DNA of 64,000 bases from Alphaproteobacteria bacterium. GTDB lineage: Bacteria > Pseudomonadota > Alphaproteobacteria > Sphingomonadales > Kordiimonadaceae. A program made the translations under genes and the position numbers. Under the pieces are notes generated by a model, which was given only the letters and a program-made list of their open reading frames with translations, was not told where the DNA came from and made no database searches. Below are positions 54,035-64,000 of this stretch, piece after piece. How positions within the stretch are numbered: position 1 is the first letter of the stretch; every line of letters begins with the position of its first letter. The stretch is from contig JAJFIS010000031.1 in assembly GCA_021774735.1 (NCBI GenBank), forward strand, positions 1-64,000. Reading direction: 5' to 3'.

Positions 54035-55038
54035 GGCCCCACCTCTTCTTCGCGTTGCTTGCGGGTTAGTATATCAAGGCAGGCCATGCGCACCGAAACC
54101 CCCATTTCCACCTGTTCCTGAATGGCGGAGCGGTCAATATCATCAGCAACGTCAGAGGCAATTTCAACGCCCCGGTTCATTGGGCCGGGGTGCATGACCA
54201 GAACATCATCTTTGGCTACTGATAGTTTTTCATGGGTCAGGCCCCAGAATTTATAATATTCCCGCAAGCTGGGTAAAAAGGCACCGCTCATACGCTCTTG
54301 TTGCAGACGCAGCATCATAACCACATCAGCGCCAGCCAAACCTGCAGTCATGTCATGGTAGACCTCAACCCCCATGGAGGTGGCATTGACGGGCAACAGG
54401 GTAGGTGGGGCCACCAAGCGCACGCGCGCCCCCATGGCAGACAGAAGCCAAATATTAGACCGCGCCACTCGGCTGTGAGTAACATCACCGCAGATGGCCA
54501 CGGTAAGGCCGTTCAGGTGTCCTTTGCGGCGGCGAATGGTTAGGGCATCCAGTAGCGCCTGTGTCGGGTGCTCATGGCGACCATCTCCCGCGTTAATAAC
54601 GGCGCAGTCAACCTTCCGGCTCAGCAGTTCCACCGCACCACTATCCCCGTGGCGAATAACAAGCACATCGGGCCGCATCGCGTTCAAGGTCAAGGCTGTG
54701 TCCAGCAAGGTTTCGCCCTTTTTGATCGAACTGGTGGAAGTGGACATGCTTATCGTGTCCATCCCCAAGCGCTTGCCCGCTATTTCAAAGCTCATGAGAG
54801 TGCGAGTGCTATTCTCGAAAAAGAGATTTATTTGGGTTAGGCCAGCAAGGGTTTTGGTATTTTTCCCGCTTTGACGGTTGCTGTCAGCATAATGGTCAGC
54901 ACAATCGAGCAGATATTTTATCTCCGCAGGGTCAAGGCCCCAAATGCCGAGTAAATGTTTATGCGGGAAAGGATTGCCACCGGGCGGCGTAATATCCGCG
55001 CGGGCGTATGATTCGTTTTTGATATTGTCATATGTCAT
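54031..55038 (-). CDS. pyrB: Aspartate carbamoyltransferase catalytic subunit
   Basis: PyrB joins carbamoyl phosphate and aspartate in pyrimidine synthesis. The 335-residue protein has the carbamoyl-phosphate loop [20 protein letters not shown], the KKGETLLDT loop, [14 protein letters not shown] and [16 protein letters not shown] use the ATG at 55038; a TTG at 55041 is adjacent. Its 3' end overlaps the pyrC-like gene (ATGA), which suggests a fixed complex of the two. No regulatory pyrI is present. Confidence 0.96.
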   Translation of the reverse strand: MTYDNIKNESYARADITPPGGNPFPHKHLLGIWGLDPAEIKYLLDCADHYADSNRQSGKNTKTLAGLTQINLFFENSTRTLMSFEIAGKRLGMDTISMSTSTSSIKKGETLLDTALTLNAMRPDVLVIRHGDSGAVELLSRKVDCAVINAGDGRHEHPTQALLDALTIRRRKGHLNGLTVAICGDVTHSRVARSNIWLLSAMGARVRLVAPPTLLPVNATSMGVEVYHDMTAGLAGADVVMMLRLQQERMSGAFLPSLREYYKFWGLTHEKLSVAKDDVLVMHPGPMNRGVEIASDVADDIDRSAIQEQVEMGVSVRMACLDILTRKQREEEVGP

Positions 55039-55122
55039 CAAAGCGGGCCTTATAATCCCATAAACTTAAAAGAGCAAGCCCCATCATGGCCCAATTAATA
55101 AACATAGGAAATTCGTTCCACA

Positions 55123-55146
55123 GGTTAATTAACCAATCATTATCAT
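55123..55146. promoter_or_regulatory. Perfect palindrome in the pyrB-kinase divergent gap
   Basis: GGTTAATTAACC (55123-55134) is a perfect 12-base palindrome in the 211-base gap between divergent pyrB and the histidine kinase. Its right half continues as TTAA-CCAATCA-TTAT (55129-55143), one base away from the alphaproteobacterial CtrA consensus TTAA-N7-TTAA. It may control either gene. CtrA binding is inference. Confidence 0.4.
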
Positions 55147-55249
55147 AAAGCTAGTAAGTTTAAAATATAGCAGCAAGAATTTTGCTAGAGTTTTAAGTAA
55201 ATAGTGTTTTTTGGGGCAGCACTGTCAATGAATGTATGGGGTATCTATA

Positions 55250-56893
55250 ATGATAGGGCAAAATATTGAAGGCCTAGAAGCAAAGGTCCTCCGTCTAGAG
55301 AGAAATGAAGCTGCACTGAGAGTAATTAATCAGTTTGCAGTCGATCTGATTCAAACTAGGTCGGTTGAGGACTTGGTGTGGCATGTAGCACGAGAAGTTG
55401 TTGGAAAGCTTGATTTCCTCGATTGTGTAATTTATCTGCTGGATCATAAAACCCAACATTTAGTTCAATATGCCGCCATGGGTGATAAGGACCATGGGGG
55501 GAAGAGCATTAATAATGCTTTGCTTATCCCTTTTGGAGAAGGCATCACGGGGGCTGTTGCAAAGACAGGAAAACCATTAATTATCGGCGATTTATCAAAG
55601 GACGCTCGGTATATGGTTGATTTGAAGCCTATGCAAAGTGAGATTTGCGTACCGCTAATATTTGAAGACGAAATCTTTGGTGTCATTGATTGCGAGGACG
55701 CTCGTTTAGATTATTTTGATGCATTTCATTTGGATATATTGACGACTATCGCATCAATCACAAGCGCGAAACTTGCTCAAATTGAAATTTCTGAAAGATT
55801 TGACCTCATGGTTCAAACTATAGAGCAGGTTAGTGAGGGTATTCTTATAGTAGATAAGCAAGGGGCCATTATTGAATGTAATCAAGCGGTGACAGCAATA
55901 TCAGGGTATGAGCGTGAAGAAATTAAGAGTAAAAAATTTGGTAATTTAGCAGTTACTTCAGGAGATATAAGCCCTCTACTGACTGGTGGTTATTTAGAAG
56001 GAGAATCACGGGGGGAAATGGAAATAATATGTAAAGATGGCCAACATAAGATGTTAGAGCTAAGCATGACCCATCTCCGCGATGAGCATCAACAAGCCTT
56101 TGGCATCATAGTTGCCCGAGATATTTCAGTACGGGTTGCCGCTGATGACGAAGCTAAACTTAAAAACCGTGAATTGTTAGGCGCTCTGAAAAGTGCAGAG
56201 AAAGCGCGTCATGCTCAAATTACATTCCTAGCTAACGCATCCCATGAGCTTAGGACACCGCTAAATGCGGTAGTAGGGTTTTCTGAGATGCTGAAAACAT
56301 ATGTGGATATTCAATCTGATGCAGAAGTTGCTCTTGAATATTCGTCCTATATCCATGAAGCTGGCAAGCATTTAACGCAGATTGTAAATGATTTACTTTC
56401 CATTTCTACTCTTGATTCTGGGGCTTCTGAGCCTACAAAAACTGAGTTTTGTCCCCGCATGAAGATATTGGAATGTGTACATATTTTGGAACATAAAGCG
56501 GCCACCAAAGGTTCATCTATTGACTTTTCGGTATTAGGCGATGCTTATAAAATTGATTTCGACCCTGTTCATTTCAAGCAAATAATTATCAATTTGATCG
56601 ATAATGCGATTAAATATTCGCCGTCAGAAACTACGATAAAGGTTGACTGTCGCTATAGCCCAAATAATGGCGTGAAAGTTGAAGTTGAAGATAATGGCTG
56701 TGGCATCGCGGCCGAGCGTTTGGATACCATTTTTGAGCCTTTTGCCCGCGAAGCGGATGTTGTGATTAAAGAAATTGACGGTGTTGGTCTGGGGCTTACG
56801 CTCTCTCGGAGGCTGGCAAGGGTGAATGGTGGTGACATTGTCGTGACTAGCAAATTGGGCGAGGGTTCTATTTTTACTTTGAAAACCCAATAG
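55250..56893 (+). CDS. Soluble sensor histidine kinase with GAF and PAS domains
   Basis: The 547-residue protein has an N-terminal coiled coil, a GAF domain (about residues 20-180, with IPFGEGITGAVAKTGKPLIIG), a PAS domain (DKQGAIIECNQAVTAISGYE) and a kinase core. The H-box is NASHELRTPLNAVVGFSEML (His332), the N-box is NLIDNAIKYSP, and G boxes are EDNGCGIA and GVGLGLTLSRRL. No membrane segment. The ATG at 55250 has GGGG upstream; 55232 would add six residues. No response regulator is adjacent, so it is an orphan. Confidence 0.92.
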   Translation: MIGQNIEGLEAKVLRLERNEAALRVINQFAVDLIQTRSVEDLVWHVAREVVGKLDFLDCVIYLLDHKTQHLVQYAAMGDKDHGGKSINNALLIPFGEGITGAVAKTGKPLIIGDLSKDARYMVDLKPMQSEICVPLIFEDEIFGVIDCEDARLDYFDAFHLDILTTIASITSAKLAQIEISERFDLMVQTIEQVSEGILIVDKQGAIIECNQAVTAISGYEREEIKSKKFGNLAVTSGDISPLLTGGYLEGESRGEMEIICKDGQHKMLELSMTHLRDEHQQAFGIIVARDISVRVAADDEAKLKNRELLGALKSAEKARHAQITFLANASHELRTPLNAVVGFSEMLKTYVDIQSDAEVALEYSSYIHEAGKHLTQIVNDLLSISTLDSGASEPTKTEFCPRMKILECVHILEHKAATKGSSIDFSVLGDAYKIDFDPVHFKQIIINLIDNAIKYSPSETTIKVDCRYSPNNGVKVEVEDNGCGIAAERLDTIFEPFAREADVVIKEIDGVGLGLTLSRRLARVNGGDIVVTSKLGEGSIFTLKTQ

Positions 56894-56910
56894 GGTCAGA
56901 CTTTATTTAA

Positions 56911-57357
56911 TCACCGTAAATCTAGGGCACCTTGCAGAATGTAAGCTGCGGCCATTTTGTCCACCACTTCGGCACGGCGAGCGCGGCTGGCATCGGCTTC
57001 CAGCAAGGTGCGGGTTACGGCGGCGGTCGATAATCTCTCATCCCAAAATAGTTGGGGCAGGTCAATCTTACCAGCCAAATTGCGGGCAAAGGTCCGAACA
57101 CCTTGGCAACGCGGTCCCTCAGACCCATCCATATTCATCGGCAGGCCAATCACAAAGCCATATATATTTTCTTTTGCAATTATACTGCGGAGTTTATCAA
57201 CGTCTTTCGTGAATTTGGTCCGCTTTAATGTTTCATAGGGTGTAGCAATGGTTAAACTAACATCGCTGAGCGCAAGCCCCACTGTTTTGGTGCCAACATC
57301 TAGGCCTAATAACCTTTGGCCTTTGGGCTGCATGTTTTTTAGGTCATGAATATCCAT
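56911..57357 (-). CDS. ruvX: Putative pre-16S rRNA nuclease / Holliday junction resolvase-like RuvX (YqgF)
   Basis: YqgF is an RNase H-fold nuclease that matures 16S rRNA 5' ends. From the ATG at 57357 the protein is 148 residues; this start overlaps the upstream stop (TGATG). It shows [15 protein letters not shown] with the first acidic residue, [31 protein letters not shown] and [11 protein letters not shown], the last giving further acidic residues. It converges on the kinase gene with 17 bases between. Confidence 0.93.
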   Translation of the reverse strand: MDIHDLKNMQPKGQRLLGLDVGTKTVGLALSDVSLTIATPYETLKRTKFTKDVDKLRSIIAKENIYGFVIGLPMNMDGSEGPRCQGVRTFARNLAGKIDLPQLFWDERLSTAAVTRTLLEADASRARRAEVVDKMAAAYILQGALDLR

Positions 57358-58517
57358 CAGTCTTCGTTTGCCTTTAGCCATGCCCCGGCGCGCATGGCTG
57401 CATTGTTGCGGATGTTCATATAAAAGAGATTAAAGTCATAAACATGATAGTTACCGGTGCCTAAAAGATAGTCAGTCCAAGGGGCTGACTGGGGTGGGGT
57501 GGTTAAATATAAAAATCCATCGGTTCCACATTTTGCCCCTGTTAAAGCCGCAATAGGGCCCCCAAGCGGAACTTGCTCTTGTCGCATTTGCACGGCCCCA
57601 AGGTTTGCTTTGGCATCTGTTTCTCCGCCAACTGACCAGTTAAGGGGATTGGTACATAACATTGTACTATTCTTGCGGGATTGCCCGCTAAGCCCGACCT
57701 CAAGGTCAAAGGCCTGCTGGAAGCCAGAGATATCGCCGCCGCCAGCAAAGCTGAGCCAACTGATAACACAGCCAGTCTGTAAGGCTTGAGCGCAGGCGGG
57801 GATATTATCTAAAGCGCCAATATCTTCTTCCATGCTTATGGGCCAGCCGACAAGGTAGGCTGCCACCATGCGATCAGCAAGAGAGGTGCCAGAAATGCGG
57901 TCACGCAATAGCTTTAGCCCGTGGGTGGAACCTTGGCTGTGGCCCACTATGATGAAAGGCCGACCATCGTTGTCATGGGTGATGTAATGATCAAATGCCA
58001 CTAGAACATCACCGTAAGCACGGTCTCTTGCCGTAATACCTTGGCCGCTATCATCCATGAAGGCGCCCAGCGTTGCTTGCCGGTAGCGCGGCATGTAAAA
58101 TTGCCCGGCGGGCGAAAATGGGGTCAGTTGGTGCATAACAACAAAACCTTCAATGGCATCATTGGTGCGTTCATCATCCAAGGGCGCATTCCAGTGGGTG
58201 CGCTTTAGATATGTCGTCGGGTGGATGAAAAATATATCAGCTTCAGGCACTTGGGTAATACTAGTGGTGCCAGCTGGCCGGTAATGGCTGGTTTTAGATG
58301 GCGCATCGGGGCGCACGACCCAACCGCTATTGTCTGTATAATTGGGTGCCGCTGGCATTGGGTCATCAGCTATGTCTACACTTGGCACAAACACAGTCTT
58401 TAAGGCTTTTTCCGGGTTCATCGCCACATAGATGAAACCTATTAGGAACAGGACTATAATGACCACAATGACCAGTAAAAACTTGCTGGCAGGGCTAATT
58501 TTGGCCTTTTGTGTCAT
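57357..58517 (-). CDS. DUF3089 family alpha/beta hydrolase
   Basis: The 386-residue protein begins with a membrane anchor ([21 protein letters not shown]), followed by the DUF3089 domain. [20 protein letters not shown] and the nucleophile elbow [15 protein letters not shown] are typical of lipase-like folds. The start at 58517 is chosen because AAGGA lies seven bases upstream; the ATG at 58532 overlaps that site. Its substrate is unknown. It overlaps the GNAT gene before and ruvX after. Confidence 0.86.
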   Translation of the reverse strand: MTQKAKISPASKFLLVIVVIIVLFLIGFIYVAMNPEKALKTVFVPSVDIADDPMPAAPNYTDNSGWVVRPDAPSKTSHYRPAGTTSITQVPEADIFFIHPTTYLKRTHWNAPLDDERTNDAIEGFVVMHQLTPFSPAGQFYMPRYRQATLGAFMDDSGQGITARDRAYGDVLVAFDHYITHDNDGRPFIIVGHSQGSTHGLKLLRDRISGTSLADRMVAAYLVGWPISMEEDIGALDNIPACAQALQTGCVISWLSFAGGGDISGFQQAFDLEVGLSGQSRKNSTMLCTNPLNWSVGGETDAKANLGAVQMRQEQVPLGGPIAALTGAKCGTDGFLYLTTPPQSAPWTDYLLGTGNYHVYDFNLFYMNIRNNAAMRAGAWLKANED

Positions 58518-59076
58518 CTTCATTTCCTTCATTTGCGAGCCATAGCCCCATTGTTATATCGTCTATGTAACGGCCATCAGCATGCTTGATCGCCCGGGGG
58601 CTGACCCCTTCTTCTATAAAGCCAGCGCCTTTGTAAAGGGCTATTGCTGCCTTGTTGGGGCTATGGACATGTAATTGCAGTTTTTCCGTTACGCCGTTGC
58701 TATTTGCCCACCCGATGAGCGCCTTTATCAAGGCCTTGCCAATGCCTTTTCCCTGGTGGGAGGCAGCTACCCCCATGGATAGCGTGGCCACATGGCGGGT
58801 GCGGGCTCTAGCATCACTGTAACATTCCCCCATGCCGATAACGGCACCGGCATCAATCGCGATTAGGCATGTCTCTAAGGCTCTTGCGTCTTTCATTGCC
58901 AGCCACCACCGCCGCCGCCACCAAGACATGTGTGCTTCATTAGGGCTAGAGATCAAAAAATCGCTGCTCTCAAATATCTCAGCCACATAGGCATTCACCG
59001 CCCGCGCATCACCGGCGGTGGCGGGCCGAATGCATGCTGACGAAGTCCCCTCATTTGATGGCGCGTTCATATTCAT
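58495..59076 (-). CDS. GNAT-family N-acetyltransferase
   Basis: The protein is about 193 residues from the ATG at 59076 (ATGs at 59169 and 59115 are alternatives but reach into the divergent gene). It has GNAT motifs: acetyl-CoA-binding MGVAASHQGKGIGKALI, then LQLHVHSPNKAAIALYKGAGF, and an N-terminal IRPATAGDARAVNAYVAEI. Substrate unknown. It may be related to RimI/RimL-like or SSAT-like types; I cannot decide. Confidence 0.85.
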   Translation of the reverse strand: MNMNAPSNEGTSSACIRPATAGDARAVNAYVAEIFESSDFLISSPNEAHMSWWRRRWWLAMKDARALETCLIAIDAGAVIGMGECYSDARARTRHVATLSMGVAASHQGKGIGKALIKALIGWANSNGVTEKLQLHVHSPNKAAIALYKGAGFIEEGVSPRAIKHADGRYIDDITMGLWLANEGNEDDTKGQN

Positions 59077-59136
59077 GGTTGCAGCTTTTCCAAATGCATT
59101 GTTACAATGGTCCATATTATTTTGGGGAGTGCAGTT

Positions 59137-60999
59137 ATGACACGAGCATATATGAACGGTGAGCGCCAAGCAATTATTGTTCTCGGCGGCATTATATCAG
59201 GGCTGGGCTTGTATATCACCACGCGCAGCAAAACTGGTGTGGATCTTGATCTGGTTTTTGCCAGCATCATTGCCCTGTTTTATTTTGGTAAGACCATGAT
59301 GTTAACCGGGCATATTGGACCGATATCTAAAGTTGTTTCGGTGTCGGCGGCTATAACAGCGCTCTTCACGCTCCTCGCCTACCAATATGCCGTGCATGTG
59401 GGGTATAACGCTGAATTAACAGGTAGGTCAGACGCTATTTTTGACTTTATCATTGCCGTTCATACTGCCTATTTCCTCATCATTGCAGCGGCCCAAACAT
59501 GGATGGAGGAGGGCAAATCCTTACCCTATTCACGGCTATTTGAAAATGTATGGAACAACCTGATCATATCTGTTTTCCCGTTCATATTCATAGGGCTCTT
59601 CTTTGGTGCGCTTTATTTGGCGCATATGCTTTTGTCGCTAGTGGATATTACATTTATTGAAGACCTGCTGGAGGAAGCATGGTTCTCCTTCATGTTAGCG
59701 GGCTTCCTGTTCGGGCTGACGGTCATTTATTTGCGGGACCATGACAAATTCATGGGGCTTTCCCGCCGGTTTGTTTTGGCGATGGCCCGCATTGTCGGTT
59801 TGGTCTTATGCACGGCTGCAATCGTATTTGTGCTCTATTTACCCATCGCGGGCTTTGATAAATTCTGGGCGTCGCATGTGGCGGCTGCCGTCATGTTAAC
59901 CGTGGTTATTGTAACCGGTATTTATGCCAATGCCTATGTGGCGGACGGTGAAGGTGAAAGCTGGCGCGATGTTGGGGACCTGCGCAAATGGCTGGTCACA
60001 GCAGCGGTCGCGGCGCTCAGCCTGTTTGCTGTGCTCGGCCTCTGGGCCTTTAAAATTCGCATCGGCGAGTATGGCCTGACGCCGGACCGGGTTCTCGCCT
60101 ATCCCGTCTTCGGGGTAGCGCTGGTGGGGGCGCTGGGTTACTTGGCACAGATTATCCGTTTCCGCCTCGGTTGGGCGCAGCATGTATCAGGCGTCAATAA
60201 AGGCATTGCAGCCCTCATCGTGGTTACAGCGCTTGGTTTTCAGCTGGCGCCCTTCACTGCTTTCAATACAGCAGCGAAAAGCCAATATAACGCCATCATG
60301 GCGGGTGAGATTAAAGAGCCTGATTTTCATGCTTTAAAATTCCGTATGGCCGCACCGGGCAGAGAATATTTTGGTCGATTGGCAGAAGATACTGAAACCT
60401 TAAAGGCACATGGTTATAGCCAAGCATATGAGCGTGCGGTTACCGCCACCTCATGGTGGAATAGTTCTTCTCGTCCTGTAACTCCAGTTGATTGGGATGG
60501 ATTAACGCTGGATGCCATGCAGCATGCCTATAAGATTTATGCGGGTGAGTTTGAAATATCTGACGAAGATTTGCTGAATGGCCAAGTGGCGCTGGCCAAA
60601 AACATGTCTAATTGTCGTGGCAAATTGACCACTGTAGATACATCGGGGCAAGAAAAATGCTTATTGCTTTTGACCGACTTGAACGGCGATGGATATCCGG
60701 AATTTGTTGGTTTCTCGCGACGTTATTCAAGTCCGACACAAATAGCTTACAAAACTGTGGATGTTGCAGAGGGCAGCGCAGCCAAGTGGGACATATATAA
60801 TCTTTCTGGGAAAAATTATTTCACTGATGATGAATGGAAGGCCTTGAAGGAAGCGTTAGAGACGGGAGATTTTAAGGTGAAATTCCCAATGTTTAAGAAC
60901 ATTATGATCGACGGAAAGACCTATGTGGCATCAACGAAGTCGAGTGTATCCGTTGAGTTCAAAGACGGTAAAATCGTTGAAAGTGACGACGAAGAATAG
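59137..60999 (+). CDS. DUF4153 membrane protein with a cytoplasm- or periplasm-facing tail
   Basis: The 620-residue protein is predicted from the ATG at 59137, with GGGGAG upstream; a frame from 59107 has no clear ribosome binding site. The first about 400 residues hold roughly eleven hydrophobic segments in the DUF4153 pattern (GLSRRFVLAMARIVGLVL, WRDVGDLRKWLVTAA). The remaining about 220 residues are soluble. They contain LLLTDLNGDGYPEFVGFSR (about residues 510-528), a DxNxDGxxE loop like EF-hand or FG-GAP calcium sites. Function unknown. Confidence 0.8.
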   Translation: MTRAYMNGERQAIIVLGGIISGLGLYITTRSKTGVDLDLVFASIIALFYFGKTMMLTGHIGPISKVVSVSAAITALFTLLAYQYAVHVGYNAELTGRSDAIFDFIIAVHTAYFLIIAAAQTWMEEGKSLPYSRLFENVWNNLIISVFPFIFIGLFFGALYLAHMLLSLVDITFIEDLLEEAWFSFMLAGFLFGLTVIYLRDHDKFMGLSRRFVLAMARIVGLVLCTAAIVFVLYLPIAGFDKFWASHVAAAVMLTVVIVTGIYANAYVADGEGESWRDVGDLRKWLVTAAVAALSLFAVLGLWAFKIRIGEYGLTPDRVLAYPVFGVALVGALGYLAQIIRFRLGWAQHVSGVNKGIAALIVVTALGFQLAPFTAFNTAAKSQYNAIMAGEIKEPDFHALKFRMAAPGREYFGRLAEDTETLKAHGYSQAYERAVTATSWWNSSSRPVTPVDWDGLTLDAMQHAYKIYAGEFEISDEDLLNGQVALAKNMSNCRGKLTTVDTSGQEKCLLLLTDLNGDGYPEFVGFSRRYSSPTQIAYKTVDVAEGSAAKWDIYNLSGKNYFTDDEWKALKEALETGDFKVKFPMFKNIMIDGKTYVASTKSSVSVEFKDGKIVESDDEE

Positions 61000-61141
61000 A
61001 AAAGCGCTCTAGTCGCAGTGTAAATAGGCTAATTCCGGCTTGAACCGCGCCGCGTCTGGCGTTAAGTTGCGCGCTGCATTCGGGGGCTTCGTGCTTTTTG
61101 CCTTGGCCCTTTTCATTTCCTGTTAGGTTAAAGGGAATTTC

Positions 61142-61432
61142 ATGTCAGAAATTGACAAAGATACCGTCGCGAAAATCGCGCGTCTGGCCCGCATCAAAGT
61201 TGCGGATGACAAGCTTGCACCGCTCGCGGGGGAGCTTAACAATATACTTGGCTGGATCGAGCAATTGAATGAGGTCAATACCGATGACATTGGGCCGATG
61301 GCGAGCCCGGTGAACGCTAAACTGCGTTGGCGCGATGATGTGGTCACCGACGGCGATAAGCAAGAAGATGTGCTGGCAAACGCTCCGCGCAGTGAGTTTG
61401 GCTTTTTCGGTGTGCCGAAAGTGATCGAGTAG
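61142..61432 (+). CDS. gatC: Aspartyl/glutamyl-tRNA amidotransferase subunit C
   Basis: GatC scaffolds the GatCAB complex that converts Glu-tRNA(Gln) and Asp-tRNA(Asn) to amide forms. The 96-residue protein has [34 protein letters not shown] and the [10 protein letters not shown] end. It begins after AAAGGGA and is followed by gatA 11 bases later. The 142-base gap upstream shows nothing conclusive; a weak promoter guess was rejected. Confidence 0.96.
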   Translation: MSEIDKDTVAKIARLARIKVADDKLAPLAGELNNILGWIEQLNEVNTDDIGPMASPVNAKLRWRDDVVTDGDKQEDVLANAPRSEFGFFGVPKVIE

Positions 61433-61443
61433 GGATATTGGAC

Positions 61444-62925
61444 ATGACTGAATTAACCAAAATGACAATTGCAGAAGCCCGCGATGCTATGGCTTTGGGT
61501 GATCTGACTTCCGTTGAGCTAACCGAAGCGCACATTAAAGCCGTCGAAGGCTTTGGTGCCACCAATGCTTATATCATGAAAACACCGGAAAAAGCGCTGG
61601 ATATGGCGAAAGCTGCCGACGCAAAAATTCAATCCGGCAATACATCGGCGATGACCGGTATTCCTATCGGGGTTAAAGACCTGTTCTGCACCGAGGGTGT
61701 TCGCACCACCGCCTGCAGCCATATCTTGGATGGCTTTGTCCCGCGCTATGAAAGCAGCGTCACCACCAACCTGTGGAATGACGGCGCAGTGATGCTCGGC
61801 AAGCTAAACATGGACGAATTTGCCATGGGCAGTTCGAACGAGACCAGCTTTTACGGCCCGGTGAAAAACCCTTGGCGGGCAACAAATTCCAACCGGGACT
61901 TTGTGCCCGGTGGTTCATCAGGCGGTTCCGTAACATCGGTGGCCGGGTATGCCGCCATGGGGGCCACAGCGTCCGATACCGGTGGCTCTATCCGCCAACC
62001 TGCGTCCTTCACGGGCACCGTGGGCATAAAGCCAACCTATGGCCGTTGCTCACGCTTCGGCATGGTCGCTTTTGCCAGCAGCCTAGATCAAGCGGGTTCG
62101 ATCACCCGCACGGTGCGCGACGGCGCAATTATGTTAGAGAGCATGTGCGGTTTCGACGTTAAAGACAGCACCAGTATGGACATGGTAGTGCCAAATTTTG
62201 AAGCGGCACTGACCGGCGATATTCGCGGGCTTAAGGTTGGCATTCCGCAAGAATATCACCTCGCGGACATGCCGGGTGAAATTGAAGCGCTGTGGCACCA
62301 AGGCATTGAATGGCTGAAGGCAGCAGGCGCTGAGATTGTTGATGTCAACCTGCCGCACACTAAATATGCCTTGCCGGCTTATTATATCATCGCGCCCGCC
62401 GAGGCATCATCTAACCTAGCGCGCTATGACGGCGTTCGTTACGGCCTACGGGACGTGGGTGATGGCAGCAGCCTTGACGAAATGTATTATTCCACGCGCG
62501 GCGAAGGCTTCGGCGAGGAAGTGAAGCGCCGTTTGATGATTGGCACCTATGTGCTGTCCGCCGGATACTATGATGCTTATTACATCAAAGCCCAAAAGGT
62601 GCGCCAACTGATCGCCGATGATTTCAAGCGCGTATTTGAAAAAGTTGATGTCTTGCTGACACCGACCGCGCCGAGCGCCGCTTTTGCCTTTGGCGATAAG
62701 TCAAATGATCCACTGGCGATGTATTTAAACGATGTATTTACCGTGCCTGCCTCGCTTGCGGGTCTACCGGGGTCCAGCGTACCTGCGGGGCTTAGCGCGG
62801 ACGGCCTACCGCTTGGCCTTCAGGTGTTAGGCAAAGCGTGGGACGAAGAAACGGTGTTGAAAGTATCCCATGTGATCGAAGCTGCGGCGGGCTTTAATGC
62901 CACGCCAACAGACTGGTGGAGTTAG
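61444..62925 (+). CDS. gatA: Glutamyl-tRNA(Gln) amidotransferase subunit A
   Basis: GatA is the amidase that frees ammonia from glutamine. The 493-residue protein has the amidase signature: catalytic lysine in [31 protein letters not shown], and the cis-Ser/Ser pair in [19 protein letters not shown] at 61444 is preferred to a TTG at 61438. It is followed four bases later by gatB. Confidence 0.97.
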   Translation: MTELTKMTIAEARDAMALGDLTSVELTEAHIKAVEGFGATNAYIMKTPEKALDMAKAADAKIQSGNTSAMTGIPIGVKDLFCTEGVRTTACSHILDGFVPRYESSVTTNLWNDGAVMLGKLNMDEFAMGSSNETSFYGPVKNPWRATNSNRDFVPGGSSGGSVTSVAGYAAMGATASDTGGSIRQPASFTGTVGIKPTYGRCSRFGMVAFASSLDQAGSITRTVRDGAIMLESMCGFDVKDSTSMDMVVPNFEAALTGDIRGLKVGIPQEYHLADMPGEIEALWHQGIEWLKAAGAEIVDVNLPHTKYALPAYYIIAPAEASSNLARYDGVRYGLRDVGDGSSLDEMYYSTRGEGFGEEVKRRLMIGTYVLSAGYYDAYYIKAQKVRQLIADDFKRVFEKVDVLLTPTAPSAAFAFGDKSNDPLAMYLNDVFTVPASLAGLPGSSVPAGLSADGLPLGLQVLGKAWDEETVLKVSHVIEAAAGFNATPTDWWS

Positions 62926-62929
62926 CCCC

Positions 62930-64000
62930 ATGAGCAATTATAGTATTCAAGGCGCGACGGGTGATTTTGAAGTAGTTATTGGGCTTGAAATTCACGCTCA
63001 GATATCCTCAAAGGCCAAGCTATTTTCCGGTGCATCGACCGAATTTGGTGCCGAGCCTAACACGCAGGTATCGCTGGTGGATGCCGCCATGCCGGGCATG
63101 CTGCCGACCATTAACGGCGAATGTATTCGCCAAGGGGTTCGCACCGGATTGGCGATTGGCGCGCAGATCAATAATTTCAGCGTTTTTGACCGCAAAAACT
63201 ATTTTTACGCTGACCTGCCACAAGGCTACCAAATCAGTCAGTTCAAACACCCCATTGTCGGTGAAGGCATGGTAGTGGTTGACCTTGAAGATGGCAGCAA
63301 AAAAGAGATTGGTGTTGAGCGTATTCACCTTGAGCAGGATGCAGGCAAGTCAATGCATGATCAGCATCCTGAGCTGACCTATGTGGACCTGAACCGCACG
63401 GGCGTTGCTTTGATGGAAATAGTTTCCAAGCCCGATATGCGCAGCCCGGAAGAAGCCGGTGCCTATGTCACTAAAATACGCTCTATTGTGCGCTATATTG
63501 GTGCTTGTGACGGTAATATGGAGCAAGGCAGCATGCGGGCGGATGTGAATGTTTCCGTGCGCAAACACGGCGATCCGCTGGGCACGCGCTGCGAGATCAA
63601 GAACGTTAATTCGATCCGCTTTGTGCGCCAAGCCATTGAAGTAGAAGCCAACCGCCAAGTGGATGTTATCGAAGCGGGTGGTACCATCGACCAAGAAACC
63701 CGCTCCTTCGATCCGGTCAAAGGCGAGACCAAATCGCTGCGCAGCAAGGAAGAAGCGCATGATTATCGCTATTTCCCGGACCCTGACCTGTTGCCGATTG
63801 AATTTGATGATGCCTATGTGGACGCCGCGCGGGCTAGCCTGCCTGAATTGCCGGATGCCAAGCGGGCGCGGCTTGTGGGCGAGCTGGGCATAAGCGACTA
63901 TAATGCTGCGGTTCTGGTGGCGGAAAAAGAAAACGCTGACTATTTTGAGGCTATTCTAGCCGCCACTATGGACGCCACGGGCAAGGATGCCTCTAGCGTT
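62930..64000 (+). CDS. gatB: Aspartyl/glutamyl-tRNA amidotransferase subunit B (partial)
   Basis: GatB activates the tRNA-bound Glu or Asp and accepts ammonia from GatA. The gene is open to the window end: 357 codons are present, about three-quarters of the usual length. Visible segments are [56 protein letters not shown] and [18 protein letters not shown], all canonical. It starts four bases after the gatA stop. The C-terminal helical and YqeY-like domains lie outside the window. Confidence 0.96.
   Translation, partial: MSNYSIQGATGDFEVVIGLEIHAQISSKAKLFSGASTEFGAEPNTQVSLVDAAMPGMLPTINGECIRQGVRTGLAIGAQINNFSVFDRKNYFYADLPQGYQISQFKHPIVGEGMVVVDLEDGSKKEIGVERIHLEQDAGKSMHDQHPELTYVDLNRTGVALMEIVSKPDMRSPEEAGAYVTKIRSIVRYIGACDGNMEQGSMRADVNVSVRKHGDPLGTRCEIKNVNSIRFVRQAIEVEANRQVDVIEAGGTIDQETRSFDPVKGETKSLRSKEEAHDYRYFPDPDLLPIEFDDAYVDAARASLPELPDAKRARLVGELGISDYNAAVLVAEKENADYFEAILAATMDATGKDASSV

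Noticed and set aside
61042-61069. Promoter for the gat operon
   Set aside because: TTGAAC with a 16-base spacer leads only to TTAAGT, a poor -10 element, so the call is too weak.

Overview
The window is a stretch of chromosome from an alphaproteobacterium with fairly balanced base composition (by eye neither GC-rich nor AT-rich). The lineage call rests on MipZ, DivK, a PleD with a degenerate second receiver, an ATP12-family F1 chaperone, DUF1489 and DUF3572 proteins, adk lying between secY and rpsM, and a ribosomal alpha operon without rpsD. I cannot place it to genus. Gene density is very high. No gap between genes exceeds about 300 bases, and I see no insertion sequence, prophage, integrase or CRISPR array.

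Layout. 1-14242: the end of tuf, then the S10-spc-alpha ribosomal block (rpsJ to rplQ) with secY, adk and rpoA, closed by a clear terminator at 14268-14298. 14473-20541: a chain of housekeeping genes with overlapping ends (Do-family protease, rarA, crcB, an RluC/RluD-type synthase, a HAD phosphatase, a small membrane protein, an ATP12 chaperone). 20632-24422: propionyl-CoA carboxylase pccB and pccA with a small membrane protein between them. 24444-26089 (minus): a hipBA toxin-antitoxin pair with repeat and palindrome structure at its promoter, the most accessory-looking locus here. 26198-30266: lipB, a lone FliN-domain gene, tRNA-Leu(GAG), mgtE, a response regulator with an unrecognised C-terminal part, and DUF1489. 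30259-37858: panC and a Bax-like glucosaminidase (minus), then mipZ, a membrane J-domain protein, phosphomannomutase, clpS and clpA.

37870-43499 (minus): acyltransferase, GDPD, RidA, a GGDEF protein, DinB with an N-terminal zinc-finger-like motif, a HAD protein and DUF3572. 43704-45445: divK and pleD, the cell-cycle and c-di-GMP module. 45532-55038 (minus): rpmG, rnr, topA, dprA, plsY, pyrC-like, pyrB. 55250-56893: a soluble GAF-PAS histidine kinase. 56911-59076 (minus): ruvX, a DUF3089 hydrolase and a GNAT protein. 59137-64000: a DUF4153 membrane protein, then gatC, gatA and the start of gatB, cut by the window end.

Most genes are core functions: translation, protein export, proteolysis, division-site placement, DNA repair, pyrimidine and lipid synthesis. 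I found no convincing large undescribed system. The points that most merit a second look are: the pyrC-like gene, which has lost a metal-binding histidine and a substrate loop; the isolated FliN domain; the layered operator architecture at hipBA; the promoter buried inside a terminator-like hairpin before rpsM; the response regulator beside mgtE with an unknown output region; and a Ca-loop-like motif in the tail of the DUF4153 membrane protein. Starts were moved from the longest possible reading frame wherever a ribosome binding site or a stop-start overlap decided otherwise; each such case is noted.
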